Shown in pieces: positions 26,084-34,942 of a stretch of 64,000 nt of DNA. The notes under the pieces are model-generated. The model did not search any database. It worked only from the letters and a program-made list of their open reading frames with translations, and was not told the origin of the DNA. The DNA is from an uncultured Acetatifactor sp. (GTDB lineage Bacteria; Bacillota; Clostridia; Lachnospirales; Lachnospiraceae): positions 1-64,000 of the forward strand of contig CAJUCE010000005.1 in NCBI GenBank assembly GCA_910584865.1. The letters are read 5' to 3'. The translations under genes and the position numbers were made by a program. The number at the start of each line of letters is the position of its first letter. Position 1 is the stretch's first letter.

Positions 26084-26776
26084 TCAGAATACGCTTCCGC
26101 CCTCCACGCCATATATCTTATAGTATTCGTCCAATGAAGCTTTCAATTCATCATCGATGTAAATTTGTCCTTTATATGGTCTGTTGTACAGATATCCCAC
26201 CACATCGGCCATGGTGATGATGGAATGCGCCTCAAAACCATAGGCAGAACGTATTTCCTCCAGCGCGCTTAAGCTTCCTCCCGGCCCCTTCTCCATACGG
26301 TTCAGCGATACGATCAATCCTTTGATCTCCACCTTCGCCTGGGCCATGATAATCGGAAAAGTCTCCTCGATGGACTTGCCCGAAGTGGTTACATCTTCGA
26401 TGATGACCACCCTGTCGCCATCCTGCAGCTTGGCCCCCAATAATATTCCCGCATCGCCGTGGTCCTTGACTTCCTTGCGGTTAGAACAGTAGCGGACCTC
26501 TCTTTTATACAATTCGCTGTAGGCAATCGCCGCAGCCACTCCCAGCGGGATCCCTTTATAAGCAGGTCCGAACAATACGTCGAAATCATCCCCGTAATAC
26601 GCATGAATGGCCCTTGCATAGTATTCTCCCAGCTTCTTTAACTGCCCGCCGGTCACATAGGCTCCCGCATTCATGAAGAAAGGAGATTTCCTGCCGCTCT
26701 TCAATGTAAATTCACCAAACTTCAATGCATTGCTGTCCACCATGAACTCAATAAATTCCTGCTTATACTGTTCCAT
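26084..26776 (-). CDS. pyrE: Orotate phosphoribosyltransferase
   Basis: A 230-residue enzyme making orotidine monophosphate from orotate and PRPP. It has FGPAYKGIPL and the PRPP-binding motif VVIIEDVTTSGKSI. It has its own promoter and a leader of about 100 bases that contains a small hairpin. No other pyrimidine genes are in the window. Confidence 0.96.
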   Translation of the reverse strand: MEQYKQEFIEFMVDSNALKFGEFTLKSGRKSPFFMNAGAYVTGGQLKKLGEYYARAIHAYYGDDFDVLFGPAYKGIPLGVAAAIAYSELYKREVRYCSNRKEVKDHGDAGILLGAKLQDGDRVVIIEDVTTSGKSIEETFPIIMAQAKVEIKGLIVSLNRMEKGPGGSLSALEEIRSAYGFEAHSIITMADVVGYLYNRPYKGQIYIDDELKASLDEYYKIYGVEGGSVF

Positions 26777-26840
26777 CTGCGCCGTTTTCTCCTTTTTGTG
26801 CGTTGGGAATCGTCTCTTTAAGACTCTTCTCTCCTGTCCT

Positions 26841-26861
26841 CTGCCTGCAAAAATCAGGCAG
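26841..26861. other. Hairpin in the pyrE leader
   Basis: CTGCCTG and CAGGCAG pair around a 7-base loop about 65 bases before the pyrE start. There is no T-run after it, and I find no clear PyrR-binding consensus, so an attenuator role is only possible. Confidence 0.35.
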
Positions 26862-26884
26862 GAAACTGTCTAAACATTCATCTG

Positions 26885-26913
26885 ATTTTACCATATTTCC
26901 GATTTATATTCAA
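26885..26913 (-). promoter_or_regulatory. Promoter of pyrE
   Basis: On the minus strand TTGAAT, a 17-base spacer and TAAAAT, about 110 bases before the start codon. Confidence 0.6.
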
Positions 26914-27031
26914 CCATTTATAACCATTCCATCTAAAATTTTCAGGGAAATTTTGAGATTATTGCCGCGAAAGTTCAGACAGCCCTTCCCGCGAAGTCAA
27001 AATCGCGAACGTTATATTACCTCAGGAAATA

Positions 27032-27059
27032 CCGGGAATCCCGTAAGGGAAATTCCCGG
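27032..27059 (-). terminator. Terminator after RNase P RNA
   Basis: CCGGGAAT pairs with ATTCCCGG, with an inner CCC-TTAC-GGG helix, about 10 bases past the RNA 3' end. On the minus strand TATTTCC follows, a weak T-run. Confidence 0.6.
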
Positions 27060-27069
27060 CACAAAAGAA

Positions 27070-27438
27070 ATGAGCAGGACGATAAGCCGGGTTATGTCGT
27101 GAATAATCATCTATCTAGCACGGCTGTCGCCAGCCGCGTCCAGCGACCTACCTGAAAGCAGGCCGGGCAAGCCTGTCGCTCTCATTCTGGTCTTGCTTCG
27201 GATGGGGTTTACATGGCTCCGCCCGTTACCGGACGGACGGTAGTCTCTTACACTGCCTTTCCACCATTACAGGGCTCTACAGTCCCGCCCTGCTGTCTAT
27301 TTCTGTTGCACTGGCCTTGGAGTCGCCTCCACCGGACGTTATCCGGCATCCTGCCCTGTGAAGCCCGGACTTTCCTCACCCGCATGCTGCCGGGGATGAT
27401 CCCCTTTCACAGCGGCCGCGATTATTTATCCTACTCAC
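27070..27438 (-). ncRNA. rnpB: RNase P RNA
   Basis: The RNA component that removes 5' leaders from tRNA precursors. On the minus strand it contains GAGGAAAGTCCGGGC near the 5' end, then GGAGGCGACTC, CAACAGAAA, GGTGGAAAGGCAGTG, AAGAGACTACCG, and near the 3' end CATAACCCGGCTTATCG, the conserved type A blocks. The termini pair: GAGTAGGAT at the 5' end with GTCCTGCTC at the 3' end (helix P1), which sets the ends at about 369 bases. Promoter spacing fits this 5' end. Confidence 0.95.
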
Positions 27439-27444
27439 TATCTC

Positions 27445-27473
27445 ATTATAATAGCATTTCTGCCGAAAAACAA
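27445..27473 (-). promoter_or_regulatory. Promoter of rnpB
   Basis: On the minus strand TTGTTT, a 17-base spacer and TATAAT, about seven bases before the predicted RNA 5' end. It is back to back with the sdaAB promoter. Confidence 0.8.
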
Positions 27474-27493
27474 GAGGCAAATCACGGATTTAC

Positions 27494-27522
27494 TTGCAAT
27501 TTCCCCAAATTTGAGCTATAGT
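27494..27522 (+). promoter_or_regulatory. Promoter of sdaAB-sdaAA
   Basis: TTGCAA, a 17-base spacer and TATAGT, about 55 bases before sdaAB. Confidence 0.7.
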
Positions 27523-27577
27523 AAAATCAACCCCAAGGCAAGATTCAGGACTTTACAGGAAAGAGGAATCAAAGCGT

Positions 27578-28246
27578 ATGAATTCATTCGACATCATCGG
27601 CCCCGTTATGGTAGGCCCCTCCAGCTCCCACACCGCCGGAGCTGCCAAAATCGGAAATATCTCACGTAAATTATTAGGTACCCCCGTACAAAATGCGGAC
27701 ATCTTTTTCCACGGCTCCTTTCTCGCCACAGGCAAGGGACACGGAACGGACAAGGCATTGATTGCAGGGCTTCTGGGTTTCGCCGTAGACGATCCCAGAA
27801 TCGCGGACAGCTTTCGATACGCCGAAGAAACTGGTATGCAATACCGTATGTCCGGCATTGATCTGGGGGAAGTGCATCCCAATTCCGTGAAGCTTCTCCT
27901 GACCGGAACCGACGGACGCAAGATCGAAATCGTCGCGGCTTCCGTAGGAGGCGGCGCCATTCAAGTCACGGAGATCGACGGACTGCCTGCCAATTTCTCC
28001 GGAGATTATCCTACACTGGTGGTAAACAATGTGGACCAGCCCGGACATGTGACCGAGATCACTTCCATGCTGAGTCATAAATCCATTAATATCGCCACCA
28101 TGCAGCTCTATCGTTCAGGCAAGGGCGGCAATGCCGTAATCGTGCTGGAATGCGATCAGGAGGTTCCCGATACCGCCATCCGCTGGCTGGCCCATCTGGA
28201 AGGTATCCTGAAGGTGACTTATCTGGGACTGAAGGACAATATTTAG
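27578..28246 (+). CDS. sdaAB: L-serine dehydratase, beta subunit
   Basis: A 222-residue subunit of the iron-sulfur L-serine ammonia-lyase that turns serine into pyruvate and ammonia. It begins with the family motif GPVMVGPSSSHTAGAAKIGN and ends with an ACT domain (about 147-220, DQPGHVTEITSMLSHKSINI). AAAGAGG precedes the ATG. The alpha subunit follows after 21 bases, so the enzyme is the two-chain type of Clostridia. Confidence 0.95.
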   Translation: MNSFDIIGPVMVGPSSSHTAGAAKIGNISRKLLGTPVQNADIFFHGSFLATGKGHGTDKALIAGLLGFAVDDPRIADSFRYAEETGMQYRMSGIDLGEVHPNSVKLLLTGTDGRKIEIVAASVGGGAIQVTEIDGLPANFSGDYPTLVVNNVDQPGHVTEITSMLSHKSINIATMQLYRSGKGGNAVIVLECDQEVPDTAIRWLAHLEGILKVTYLGLKDNI

Positions 28247-28267
28247 AAAACGTCATGGAGGAATTCT

Positions 28268-29137
28268 ATGTATCAATCATTTCAGGAAATTATCAATATA
28301 GAGAAGACATCCGGAAAAAGCTTCTGGGAAATCGTCCGGGACGATGACTGCAAGGAAATGGAGCTTACCGCTCAGGAAGCCTTTCAACGGATGAAGGAAA
28401 TGTACGAGGCCATGCAAAATGCAGACGCCTCATATGATCCCGCGCTTTCCTCCGCCAGCGGCCTGGTGGGGCGGGACGGGGCGAAGATCGCCGCAGCAAG
28501 AGAAAAAGATACGCTGCTCTGCGGCCCCTTCCTGGGTCTGGTGATGGAGAAAGCCATTAAGATGGGAGAATCCAACGCCTGCATGAAACGCATTGTAGCC
28601 GCGCCTACCGCCGGTTCCTGCGGCGTCCTTCCCGCTGTCTTCCTCTCTCTGGAGGAGGCGAAGGGATATCCCGAGGAGGAAATGGTAAAAGCGCTCTACG
28701 TCAGTGCCGGCATCGGCGGTATCATTGCCCAGAGAGCTTCCGTATCAGGCGCAGCGGGGGGCTGCCAGGCAGAGATCGGAGCCGCTTCCGCCATGGCTGC
28801 CGGAGGCGTAGCCTATCTGCTGGGCGGAGACGGAGATACAATCGCCCATGCTGCGGCGCTGGCCATGAAAAATCTCCTGGGGCTGGCCTGCGATCCGGTT
28901 GCCGGACTGGTGGAAGTCCCCTGTGTCAAGCGCAATGTCATCGGCGCCGTCAATGCATTGACCTCCGCGGATCTGTCCAATGCGGGCATACGCAGCAAGA
29001 TTCCTCCGGATGAAGTGTTCGATGCCATGCGCAGTGTGGGACGTATGCTACCGGAGGATCTGAAGGAAACCGGCAAGGGCGGCCTGGCTGCTACCCCCAC
29101 GGGCATCGCCTTCCGGGACAATCTGAAAACCTTTTGA
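28268..29137 (+). CDS. sdaAA: L-serine dehydratase, alpha subunit
   Basis: A 289-residue catalytic subunit. The cysteines expected to hold the 4Fe-4S cluster are seen in AGSCGVLPAVF, GGCQAEIGAASAMAAGG and CDPVAGLVEVPCVKRN. A GGAGG site precedes the ATG. Length is normal. A strong terminator lies just after the gene. Confidence 0.95.
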   Translation: MYQSFQEIINIEKTSGKSFWEIVRDDDCKEMELTAQEAFQRMKEMYEAMQNADASYDPALSSASGLVGRDGAKIAAAREKDTLLCGPFLGLVMEKAIKMGESNACMKRIVAAPTAGSCGVLPAVFLSLEEAKGYPEEEMVKALYVSAGIGGIIAQRASVSGAAGGCQAEIGAASAMAAGGVAYLLGGDGDTIAHAAALAMKNLLGLACDPVAGLVEVPCVKRNVIGAVNALTSADLSNAGIRSKIPPDEVFDAMRSVGRMLPEDLKETGKGGLAATPTGIAFRDNLKTF

Positions 29138-29182
29138 TTTCACAGGTAATGACGTCTGAGATTTTACGGTTCTGGCGTATAA

Positions 29183-29232
29183 AACCGCTCAAAGAAGCTT
29201 ATTTTAAGTCTCTTTGAGCGGTTCTCTTTTTT
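29183..29232. terminator. Two-way terminator between sdaAA and the carboxypeptidase gene
   Basis: AACCGCTCAAAGA pairs with TCTTTGAGCGGTT over 13 bases. CTCTTTTTT follows on the plus strand and TTTTAT on the minus strand, so it can end both converging transcripts. Confidence 0.9.
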
Positions 29233-29235
29233 CTA

Positions 29236-30630
29236 TTATTCTACTTCAGTTTCCTGCTGCCCCTCTTCCGTGATAAAATTCTGATACAAAGCAACCTGAT
29301 CCGCAATACATCCCCAGCTGCTGGTGGAATTTGCAGTCACACACAGATACTCCCTGCCGTTGTTGCCTCTGGCCAGACTGGCTGCACAGCTGCCCGACTG
29401 ATCTACAAAGCCTGTCTTGCCGCAGAGCACCTCCCCATGGGTATCTCTGTCCTCAATCCTGCGCAGGAACCAGTTAGAGATCAACATCCCCTCCGGGTGC
29501 TGCGCAGTGGATGTGGTGTTATAGGTATGAGCCGAAAGGATCTCCCTGCAGAAAGCATTGTCAGCCGCCGCTTTCAGGATCACTGCCATATCATAAGCCG
29601 TGGTGTAATGTGCCTCATCATACAGACCCACACAATTGGTAAAATGCGTAGTTTCCGCCAACCCCAGCTCGGCCACCTTCGCGTTCATCATCTCCACAAA
29701 AGCTTCCTGGGAACCGGCCACATAGTTCGCCAGCGCCAGAGAGGAATCGGCTCCCGAGGGCAGGATCGTACCGTAGAACAAATCTCTCACCGGCACTTCC
29801 TCATCTCTCTCATACCCTGTAATGCTGCATTCATTGACAAAACAGTAGTCCGTTATATCGATGGTAATGGGTACCGTGGCATCCAAGTCAGCTTCCGTGA
29901 GATGCTCCGCCGCCACCAGGACCGTGAGGATCTTGGTCATGGATGCCGGATTCATCCGTTCATGGGCCGCCCTCTGCGCCAATATCAGGCCGTCCTCCAC
30001 ATCGATCAGCACACCATACTCACTGATAATCGTCTCATCGAATTCTGCCGTCTCTTCACCGTCATGAGCCTCAAATAAAAGCGTATTTCCTGCCAGTGCC
30101 CCTGCCAGCGGCACATCCGTATCCTGCAGGCTGCCCATGGGCATATCCCCTGTTCCCTCCGGAAAATCCGCATTGCCCCTTATGCCGCTGCCCTTTCCCT
30201 GAAGCAGAGGACCTATGATCTCTCCGCTGCCGGCTCCTCCTGTCCCCGCGGCAAATTCTCCGGACTTCGGATGCTTCATTTTGCCTTCGCCCGGTCGGTC
30301 CGCCGTGCTGCCTTCCGTTCCCTGTTCTCCCGGATTGCTCTGTACGCCGTCCACGGATCCAGCGCCTTCCTCTCCCTCTCCGCTTCCGGATGCTATGCTC
30401 TCTTCCGCATCCTTAAGACTTAGGATCCGCACATCCCCGCTTTCCTCCGAATCCTCACGGCTGTCTCCCTGCTGAAGCATTGCCTTGCCAGAACCTAATC
30501 CGATTGCCAGAACCGCAACGCAGGCCGCCGCCAGTCCCCATTTACGTATCAGCTCCGTCCTTCTCTTCTCTCTCCTCATCTCTTCTATCCGCATTTTCCG
30601 GCGGATCCGACGTTCTTCTTCCGTCTCCAT
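29236..30630 (-). CDS. D-alanyl-D-alanine carboxypeptidase
   Basis: A 464-residue penicillin-binding protein of the DacA/S11 class that trims peptidoglycan stem peptides. One membrane segment (about 30-47) is followed by a long G/E/S-rich linker to about residue 195. The catalytic domain has the SXXK box PASMTKIL and the KTG box CGKTGFVD. The second motif reads SGADSS where SXN is usual, so Asn is replaced by Ala. A YkgJ-type gene lies 20 bases upstream and may be in the same operon. Confidence 0.88.
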   Translation of the reverse strand: METEEERRIRRKMRIEEMRREKRRTELIRKWGLAAACVAVLAIGLGSGKAMLQQGDSREDSEESGDVRILSLKDAEESIASGSGEGEEGAGSVDGVQSNPGEQGTEGSTADRPGEGKMKHPKSGEFAAGTGGAGSGEIIGPLLQGKGSGIRGNADFPEGTGDMPMGSLQDTDVPLAGALAGNTLLFEAHDGEETAEFDETIISEYGVLIDVEDGLILAQRAAHERMNPASMTKILTVLVAAEHLTEADLDATVPITIDITDYCFVNECSITGYERDEEVPVRDLFYGTILPSGADSSLALANYVAGSQEAFVEMMNAKVAELGLAETTHFTNCVGLYDEAHYTTAYDMAVILKAAADNAFCREILSAHTYNTTSTAQHPEGMLISNWFLRRIEDRDTHGEVLCGKTGFVDQSGSCAASLARGNNGREYLCVTANSTSSWGCIADQVALYQNFITEEGQQETEVE

Positions 30631-30650
30631 CTATATTATGACATTCCCTT

Positions 30651-31319
30651 CTATTCAAATGAATCTATTGCAAAAGCGCCCATCCTCTCCTCAAACTGCT
30701 CATAAAAATCAGTTTCCGGATCATACGGCTTCATATAAAAGCACTGTAGCAGTGCCAGATTCAGCTTCTTAGCTTCCTCACTGTCCTCCCTGCCTGTCAC
30801 GGCCTCCTGTACAGTGTTCAAAAGCCCATGCCACCTGCACAGGAACTCATGATTCCTGCTTAAGTCCGGTGTGTCAATCCATTTGCTCACCTTCACCTTC
30901 GTCCGATTGGAGGCCGTACATTCCTTCACCTGGAGAAAATAGACAAAATCCCCCTTTTCATAATACCTTCCAAGGGGAAACAGCCTGCAGAGTCCCGGTC
31001 TGAATGCATGAATACTGCATCTGCCTTCTTTATTCAGAAAAAAGCACCGCTCGCCACCGCCTGTCATTTTCAGATTAGGTAAAATCACACCATCCTCCAC
31101 ATGCAGTTCTGCCGCCCCCTCTGCCAGCAATTCCGGCAGCCCTTTTCCCAGGCCCCTCTGCATCCGATACAGATCATAAGGATCCAGTATGACGGAATCT
31201 CCCATACCCGTACAGCATTTATTACACCCCTGGCAGCCGTGGCAATCTGCCTTCACCATATCATTTCTTTTATATAATCGTCCGTCTGAAATCTCCGCCA
31301 GCGAAACATTTCGCTTCAT
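30651..31319 (-). CDS. YkgJ-type cysteine-cluster protein
   Basis: A 222-residue protein with the cysteine-rich block DCHGCQGCNKCCTGMGD near residues 25-41, then RCFFLNKEGRCSIHAFRPG and CRLFP. This is the YkgJ (PF03692) zinc/iron-chelating pattern. The biochemical role is not established. It is upstream of the carboxypeptidase and has its own promoter. Confidence 0.85.
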   Translation of the reverse strand: MKRNVSLAEISDGRLYKRNDMVKADCHGCQGCNKCCTGMGDSVILDPYDLYRMQRGLGKGLPELLAEGAAELHVEDGVILPNLKMTGGGERCFFLNKEGRCSIHAFRPGLCRLFPLGRYYEKGDFVYFLQVKECTASNRTKVKVSKWIDTPDLSRNHEFLCRWHGLLNTVQEAVTGREDSEEAKKLNLALLQCFYMKPYDPETDFYEQFEERMGAFAIDSFE

Positions 31320-31409
31320 TTTATCCCCCGCAAATCCTTCCGGATTCCTTCATTTCTCCTCTTTTGCTTCCCGCTTTCCGTACTGCCCCGTCCGGAACCG
31401 TCATCCCAT

Positions 31410-31438
31410 ATTTTACCCGATCCTTTTGTAAATAGCAA
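31410..31438 (-). promoter_or_regulatory. Promoter of the cysteine-cluster gene
   Basis: On the minus strand TTGCTA, a 17-base spacer and TAAAAT, about 90 bases before the start codon. Confidence 0.6.
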
Positions 31439-31469
31439 TAAATATAATGTATCAATTTTGTAAATATAA

Positions 31470-31514
31470 ACTCCCATAAATCTCACAAAATATTTTGTTT
31501 CGATCTATGGGAGT
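31470..31514 (-). terminator. Terminator of the butyrate operon
   Basis: On the minus strand ACTCCCATA pairs with TATGGGAGT, with an internal ACAAAATATTTTGT palindrome as a second helix, then TTTATATTTAC. It lies 36 bases past the etfA stop. Confidence 0.75.
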
Positions 31515-31549
31515 GCCTTAATTCGATATGTCTATGGATGGAACCCTTC

Positions 31550-32596
31550 TTAATTCTTTGCAGCCATTTCCGCACGCAGCCTCTCTGTCAGCGCAGGCAC
31601 AATCTTATTCAGATCTCCTACCAGACCGAAATCAGCTACATCAAAGATAGGCGCCGTATCATCCTTGTTGATGGCGATGATGATATCGGACTCTTCCATA
31701 CCTGCCAGATGCTGAATCGCACCGGAGATACCAATAGCAAAATATACATTCGGGCGAACCGTCTTGCCTGTCTGCCCTACCTGCAGATCCTTGGGCTTCC
31801 AGCCTGCATCCACTACTGCACGGGAACAGCTTACGGTACCGCCGATCACATCCGCCAGTTCCTCCAGCATCTTGAAGTTCTCGGGGCCGCCCATTCCGCG
31901 GCCACCGGACACCAGAATCTTCGCATCCATGATATCCACCGTCTCGGACACTGCCTTAACGACTTCCAGAATCTCCACATAATTCTGGTTCGGTGTGAAG
32001 CCAGGATTGAACTCTACCACATTGGCCTTTACGCCGGCCTGTCTCTCTTTCTTCTGCATAACGCCGGGACGGACAGTGGCCATCTGAGGGCGGAAATCAG
32101 GGCAGGCGATGGTTGCAATAGTATTTCCGCCGAAAGCCGGACGGGTCATCAGCAGCTGATTGTGCTTCTGCTCCTTGCCCGGAATGGGATTCAGCGGGAA
32201 GTCGCCGATATCCAGCTGGGTACAGTCTGCTGTCAGGCCGGTGTGAATCCTGGCGGATACACGGGGACCTAAGTCACGTCCGATGGCTGTAGCGCCTACC
32301 AGGAAGATCTCCGGTTTAAATTCTCTGATTACGGATGCCAGCGCATGTGCATAAGGCTCGGTTCTGTACTCCTTCAGCTGCGGGTCATCTACCACGATTA
32401 CCCTGTCCGCGCCGTACTCGGCCAGCTCATCTGCCAGACCTTTTACATCGCTGCCCACCAGAACAGCCGTTACCTCGGTACCAAGATCTGCAGCCAGATC
32501 CTTGCCCTTGCCGATCAATTCAAAAGCAATGCTGTTGACGATATTGTCCACCTGCTGAGCGAAGACATATACGCCTTTATATTCTTCTAAGTTCAT
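31550..32596 (-). CDS. etfA: Electron transfer flavoprotein, alpha subunit
   Basis: A 348-residue FAD-binding subunit. The C-terminal half has SGGRGMGGPENF, then DLQVGQTGKTVRPNVYFAIG and GISGAIQHLAGM, the FAD-binding signatures. With EtfB and Bcd it forms the complex that couples crotonyl-CoA reduction to ferredoxin reduction in clostridia. Last gene of the operon, after a 160-base spacer that holds repeat element copy B. Confidence 0.96.
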   Translation of the reverse strand: MNLEEYKGVYVFAQQVDNIVNSIAFELIGKGKDLAADLGTEVTAVLVGSDVKGLADELAEYGADRVIVVDDPQLKEYRTEPYAHALASVIREFKPEIFLVGATAIGRDLGPRVSARIHTGLTADCTQLDIGDFPLNPIPGKEQKHNQLLMTRPAFGGNTIATIACPDFRPQMATVRPGVMQKKERQAGVKANVVEFNPGFTPNQNYVEILEVVKAVSETVDIMDAKILVSGGRGMGGPENFKMLEELADVIGGTVSCSRAVVDAGWKPKDLQVGQTGKTVRPNVYFAIGISGAIQHLAGMEESDIIIAINKDDTAPIFDVADFGLVGDLNKIVPALTERLRAEMAAKN

Positions 32597-32614
32597 GCTT
32601 ATTCTTCCTCCTAT

Positions 32615-32756
32615 TCCAGTTCCGCATCCGTCCTCCCACTACCAATTCCTGGCATAGAATTTCCGGCCGCTTAGTAATTGCGTCCTTAAATTCTATGGGT
32701 ATTGTCCGGGCGGATGCTGGTTTATTCCAGTTCTGAGACTGTTTTCCAGTTCCGCC
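32615..32756. repeat. Structured intercistronic element, copy B
   Basis: Boxes reading CCAGTTCCGC or CCAGTTCTG occur on both sides of a long inverted repeat. The outer arms GCATCCGTCC (32624-32633) and GGGCGGATGC (32708-32717) pair with one mismatch. The inner arms CATAGAATTT and AAATTCTATG pair perfectly and enclose CCGGCCGC and GCGTCC, the same core as copy A at 10798-10926. The element begins right at the etfB stop and ends at the etfA ribosome site. Confidence 0.7.
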
Positions 32757-33539
32757 TTAAATTACATGCTTCACTTTCAGCTTGTCTACAATGTAATCAA
32801 CTGCCTCTGCCGGGTCAAGGGTAACCTTCTCGCCGGCGCCCTTTCTCACTTTATCGGATGCCTTTGCAATCTGGGTGGGAGATCCCTTTAACCCCAGGTT
32901 TGAATCTTCCACATCCTTCAGATCAGCCCTGCCCCATACGGTAATCTCTGCCTTGCAGGCGTCAAAGATTCCGCCGGGTGTCATATATCTGGGCTCATTG
33001 AGTTCTGCCAGCGCGGTAACCAGGCAGGGCATCTTGGCTTTTAATACATGATATCTGTCGTCGTACTGACGTTCTACGATAACGCTGTCTCCCTCAATCT
33101 TCAGATTCTGTGCATAAGAGATAACAGGAATATTCAGATGCTCGGAAATCTGGGGGCCAACCTGTGCGGTATCGCCGTCGATGGCCTGCCGTCCTGTGAT
33201 AATCAGGTCATACTCCATATTGCGCAGCGCGCCTGCCAATGTCTGGGATGTAGCCCATGTATCGGCGCCGCCCAGCACTCTGTCAGTCACCAAGACACCT
33301 TTGTCCGCGCCCATCGCCATAGCCTCACGCAGCACGTCCTCCGCTTTGGGAAGTCCCATGGTCAGGACCGTAACCTCTGCGCCGTACTGATCCTTTAATC
33401 TGAGCGCTGCCTCCACTCCTGCCTTGTCGTCAGGGTTCATAATGGTCATCATGGCAGCTCTGTCCAGTGTACCGTCGGGATTGAACTTTACGCCGCCCTT
33501 GGTATCGGGAACCTGCTTAATACAAACAACAACTTTCAT
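32757..33539 (-). CDS. etfB: Electron transfer flavoprotein, beta subunit
   Basis: A 260-residue subunit. It opens MKVVVCIKQVPDTKGGVKF and has ITGRQAIDGDTAQVGPQISE, the ETF beta signature. It follows bcd after 52 bases in the butyrate operon. Confidence 0.96.
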   Translation of the reverse strand: MKVVVCIKQVPDTKGGVKFNPDGTLDRAAMMTIMNPDDKAGVEAALRLKDQYGAEVTVLTMGLPKAEDVLREAMAMGADKGVLVTDRVLGGADTWATSQTLAGALRNMEYDLIITGRQAIDGDTAQVGPQISEHLNIPVISYAQNLKIEGDSVIVERQYDDRYHVLKAKMPCLVTALAELNEPRYMTPGGIFDACKAEITVWGRADLKDVEDSNLGLKGSPTQIAKASDKVRKGAGEKVTLDPAEAVDYIVDKLKVKHVI

Positions 33540-33591
33540 TGTATTTTCACTCCTTATATTCTTTTTACTATATGTCTATGCTCCGCAATGC

Positions 33592-34752
33592 TTACTTCAA
33601 AAGCGCAGCGCTGATTACCATACGCTGAACCTCGCTGGTTCCTTCATAGATCTCCGTAATCTTGGCATCGCGCATCATACGCTCCACATCATACTCTCTG
33701 GTATAACCGTAACCGCCATGAAGCTGAACGGCCTTGGTGGTAACTTCCATCGCAACTTCTGCAGCATACAATTTTGCCTGCGCAGCCTCAAAACCATATT
33801 CTTTCTTGGTAGCCTTGGCCATGGCAGCCTTGTACACCAGGAGCTGTGCCGCCTCTACCTTGGTAGCCATGTCAGCCAGCTGGAACTGGGTATTCTGCAA
33901 TGCGGAAATAGGCTTGCCGAACTGTTTCCTCTCCTTGGTATAAGCAATAGTTCTCTCCAGAGCGCCCTCTGCAATGCCCAGAGCCTGTGCGGCGATACCG
34001 ATACGTCCGCCATCCAGCGTGTGCATGGCAATCTTGAAACCCTGTCCGGGCTTGCCCAGCATATTCTCCTTGGGAACGCGGCAATCCGTGAAAATCAACT
34101 CATATGTAGAGGATCCGCGGATACCCATCTTCTTCTCCTTGGTGCCGAAAGTAAAGCCGGGTGTGCCCTTCTCCACGATAAAGGACGTAATCTCCTTGAT
34201 CTTCCTGCCCCGCTTTTCGATCGTACCGGTAACGGCAAAAATAACATATACATCCGCTTCCTTACCGTTGGTAATGAAAATCTTGGAGCCGTTGATAATA
34301 TAATCGTCTCCGTCAGCCACAGCCTTGGTCTGCTGTCCCTGTGCGTCCGTACCTGCGCCGGGCTCGGTGAGACCGAATGCCCCCAGCTTCTCACCCTTTG
34401 CAAGAGGTACCAGATATTTCTGTTTCTGCTCTTCTGTTCCGAAGGTCATGATCGGATCGCAGCACAGGGATGTATGTGCGGATACGATTACGCCTGTAGT
34501 GCCGCAAACCTTGGAAAGCTCCTCCACACACATCACATAGGTCAGCGGATCACAGCCCTGTCCGCCGTACTCCTTGGGAACGGGAATCCCCAGGAATCCG
34601 TTTTTCGCCATCTTCTCCACGGTTCCTCTCGGGAATTCTTCGGTTTCATCCACCTCCTGGGCCAGAGGCTTTACCTCTTTTTCGGCAAACTCCCTGAACA
34701 GAGTGCGTGCCATTTCATGTTCTTTTCGCAATGTAAAATCCATGATTCTCAT
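33592..34752 (-). CDS. bcd: Butyryl-CoA dehydrogenase
   Basis: A 386-residue acyl-CoA dehydrogenase that reduces crotonyl-CoA to butyryl-CoA. It has CVEELSKVCGTTGVIVSAH, GAFGLTEPGAGTDA and the C-terminal YEGTSEVQRMVI with the catalytic Glu. The gene neighbours (hbd upstream, etfBA downstream) fix the short-chain butyryl assignment. A 190-base spacer with three hairpins lies between it and hbd. Confidence 0.95.
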   Translation of the reverse strand: MRIMDFTLRKEHEMARTLFREFAEKEVKPLAQEVDETEEFPRGTVEKMAKNGFLGIPVPKEYGGQGCDPLTYVMCVEELSKVCGTTGVIVSAHTSLCCDPIMTFGTEEQKQKYLVPLAKGEKLGAFGLTEPGAGTDAQGQQTKAVADGDDYIINGSKIFITNGKEADVYVIFAVTGTIEKRGRKIKEITSFIVEKGTPGFTFGTKEKKMGIRGSSTYELIFTDCRVPKENMLGKPGQGFKIAMHTLDGGRIGIAAQALGIAEGALERTIAYTKERKQFGKPISALQNTQFQLADMATKVEAAQLLVYKAAMAKATKKEYGFEAAQAKLYAAEVAMEVTTKAVQLHGGYGYTREYDVERMMRDAKITEIYEGTSEVQRMVISAALLK

Positions 34753-34778
34753 TCCTCCATCTATTTTCGTCTAACTCA

Positions 34779-34923
34779 CGGCAGACCGCAGAATGCATTC
34801 TCTCTCGTCTGCCGCCCGGGTCATCTGTCGCCGTGCGTCCTTTCCTGAAATTGCCAAACCTTTACGCACAGCACACGGAATCACCACTCTGTCCGTCAGT
34901 GCAGTGATTCCGTATCCAATTTC
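34779..34923. other. Hairpin cluster in the hbd-bcd spacer
   Basis: Three inverted repeats in a row: CGGCAGAC with GTCTGCCG (34779-34814), GTGCGT with ACGCAC (about 34834-34868) and ACGGAATCAC with GTGATTCCGT (34875-34923). None has a T-run. They would fold in the message between hbd and bcd. Confidence 0.6.
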
Positions 34924-34942
34924 ATATCATTCAATACACAGC

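Noticed and set aside
33424..34848. A 474-codon open frame on the plus strand opposite bcd and etfB
   Set aside because: Fully antisense to genes with clear family signatures, no ribosome site, no recognisable domain; it arises from codon bias of the minus-strand genes. The same applies to long plus-strand frames at 7112-8245, 8919-10118, 10817-12034, 14334-15764, 36831-37904 and 48619-49944.
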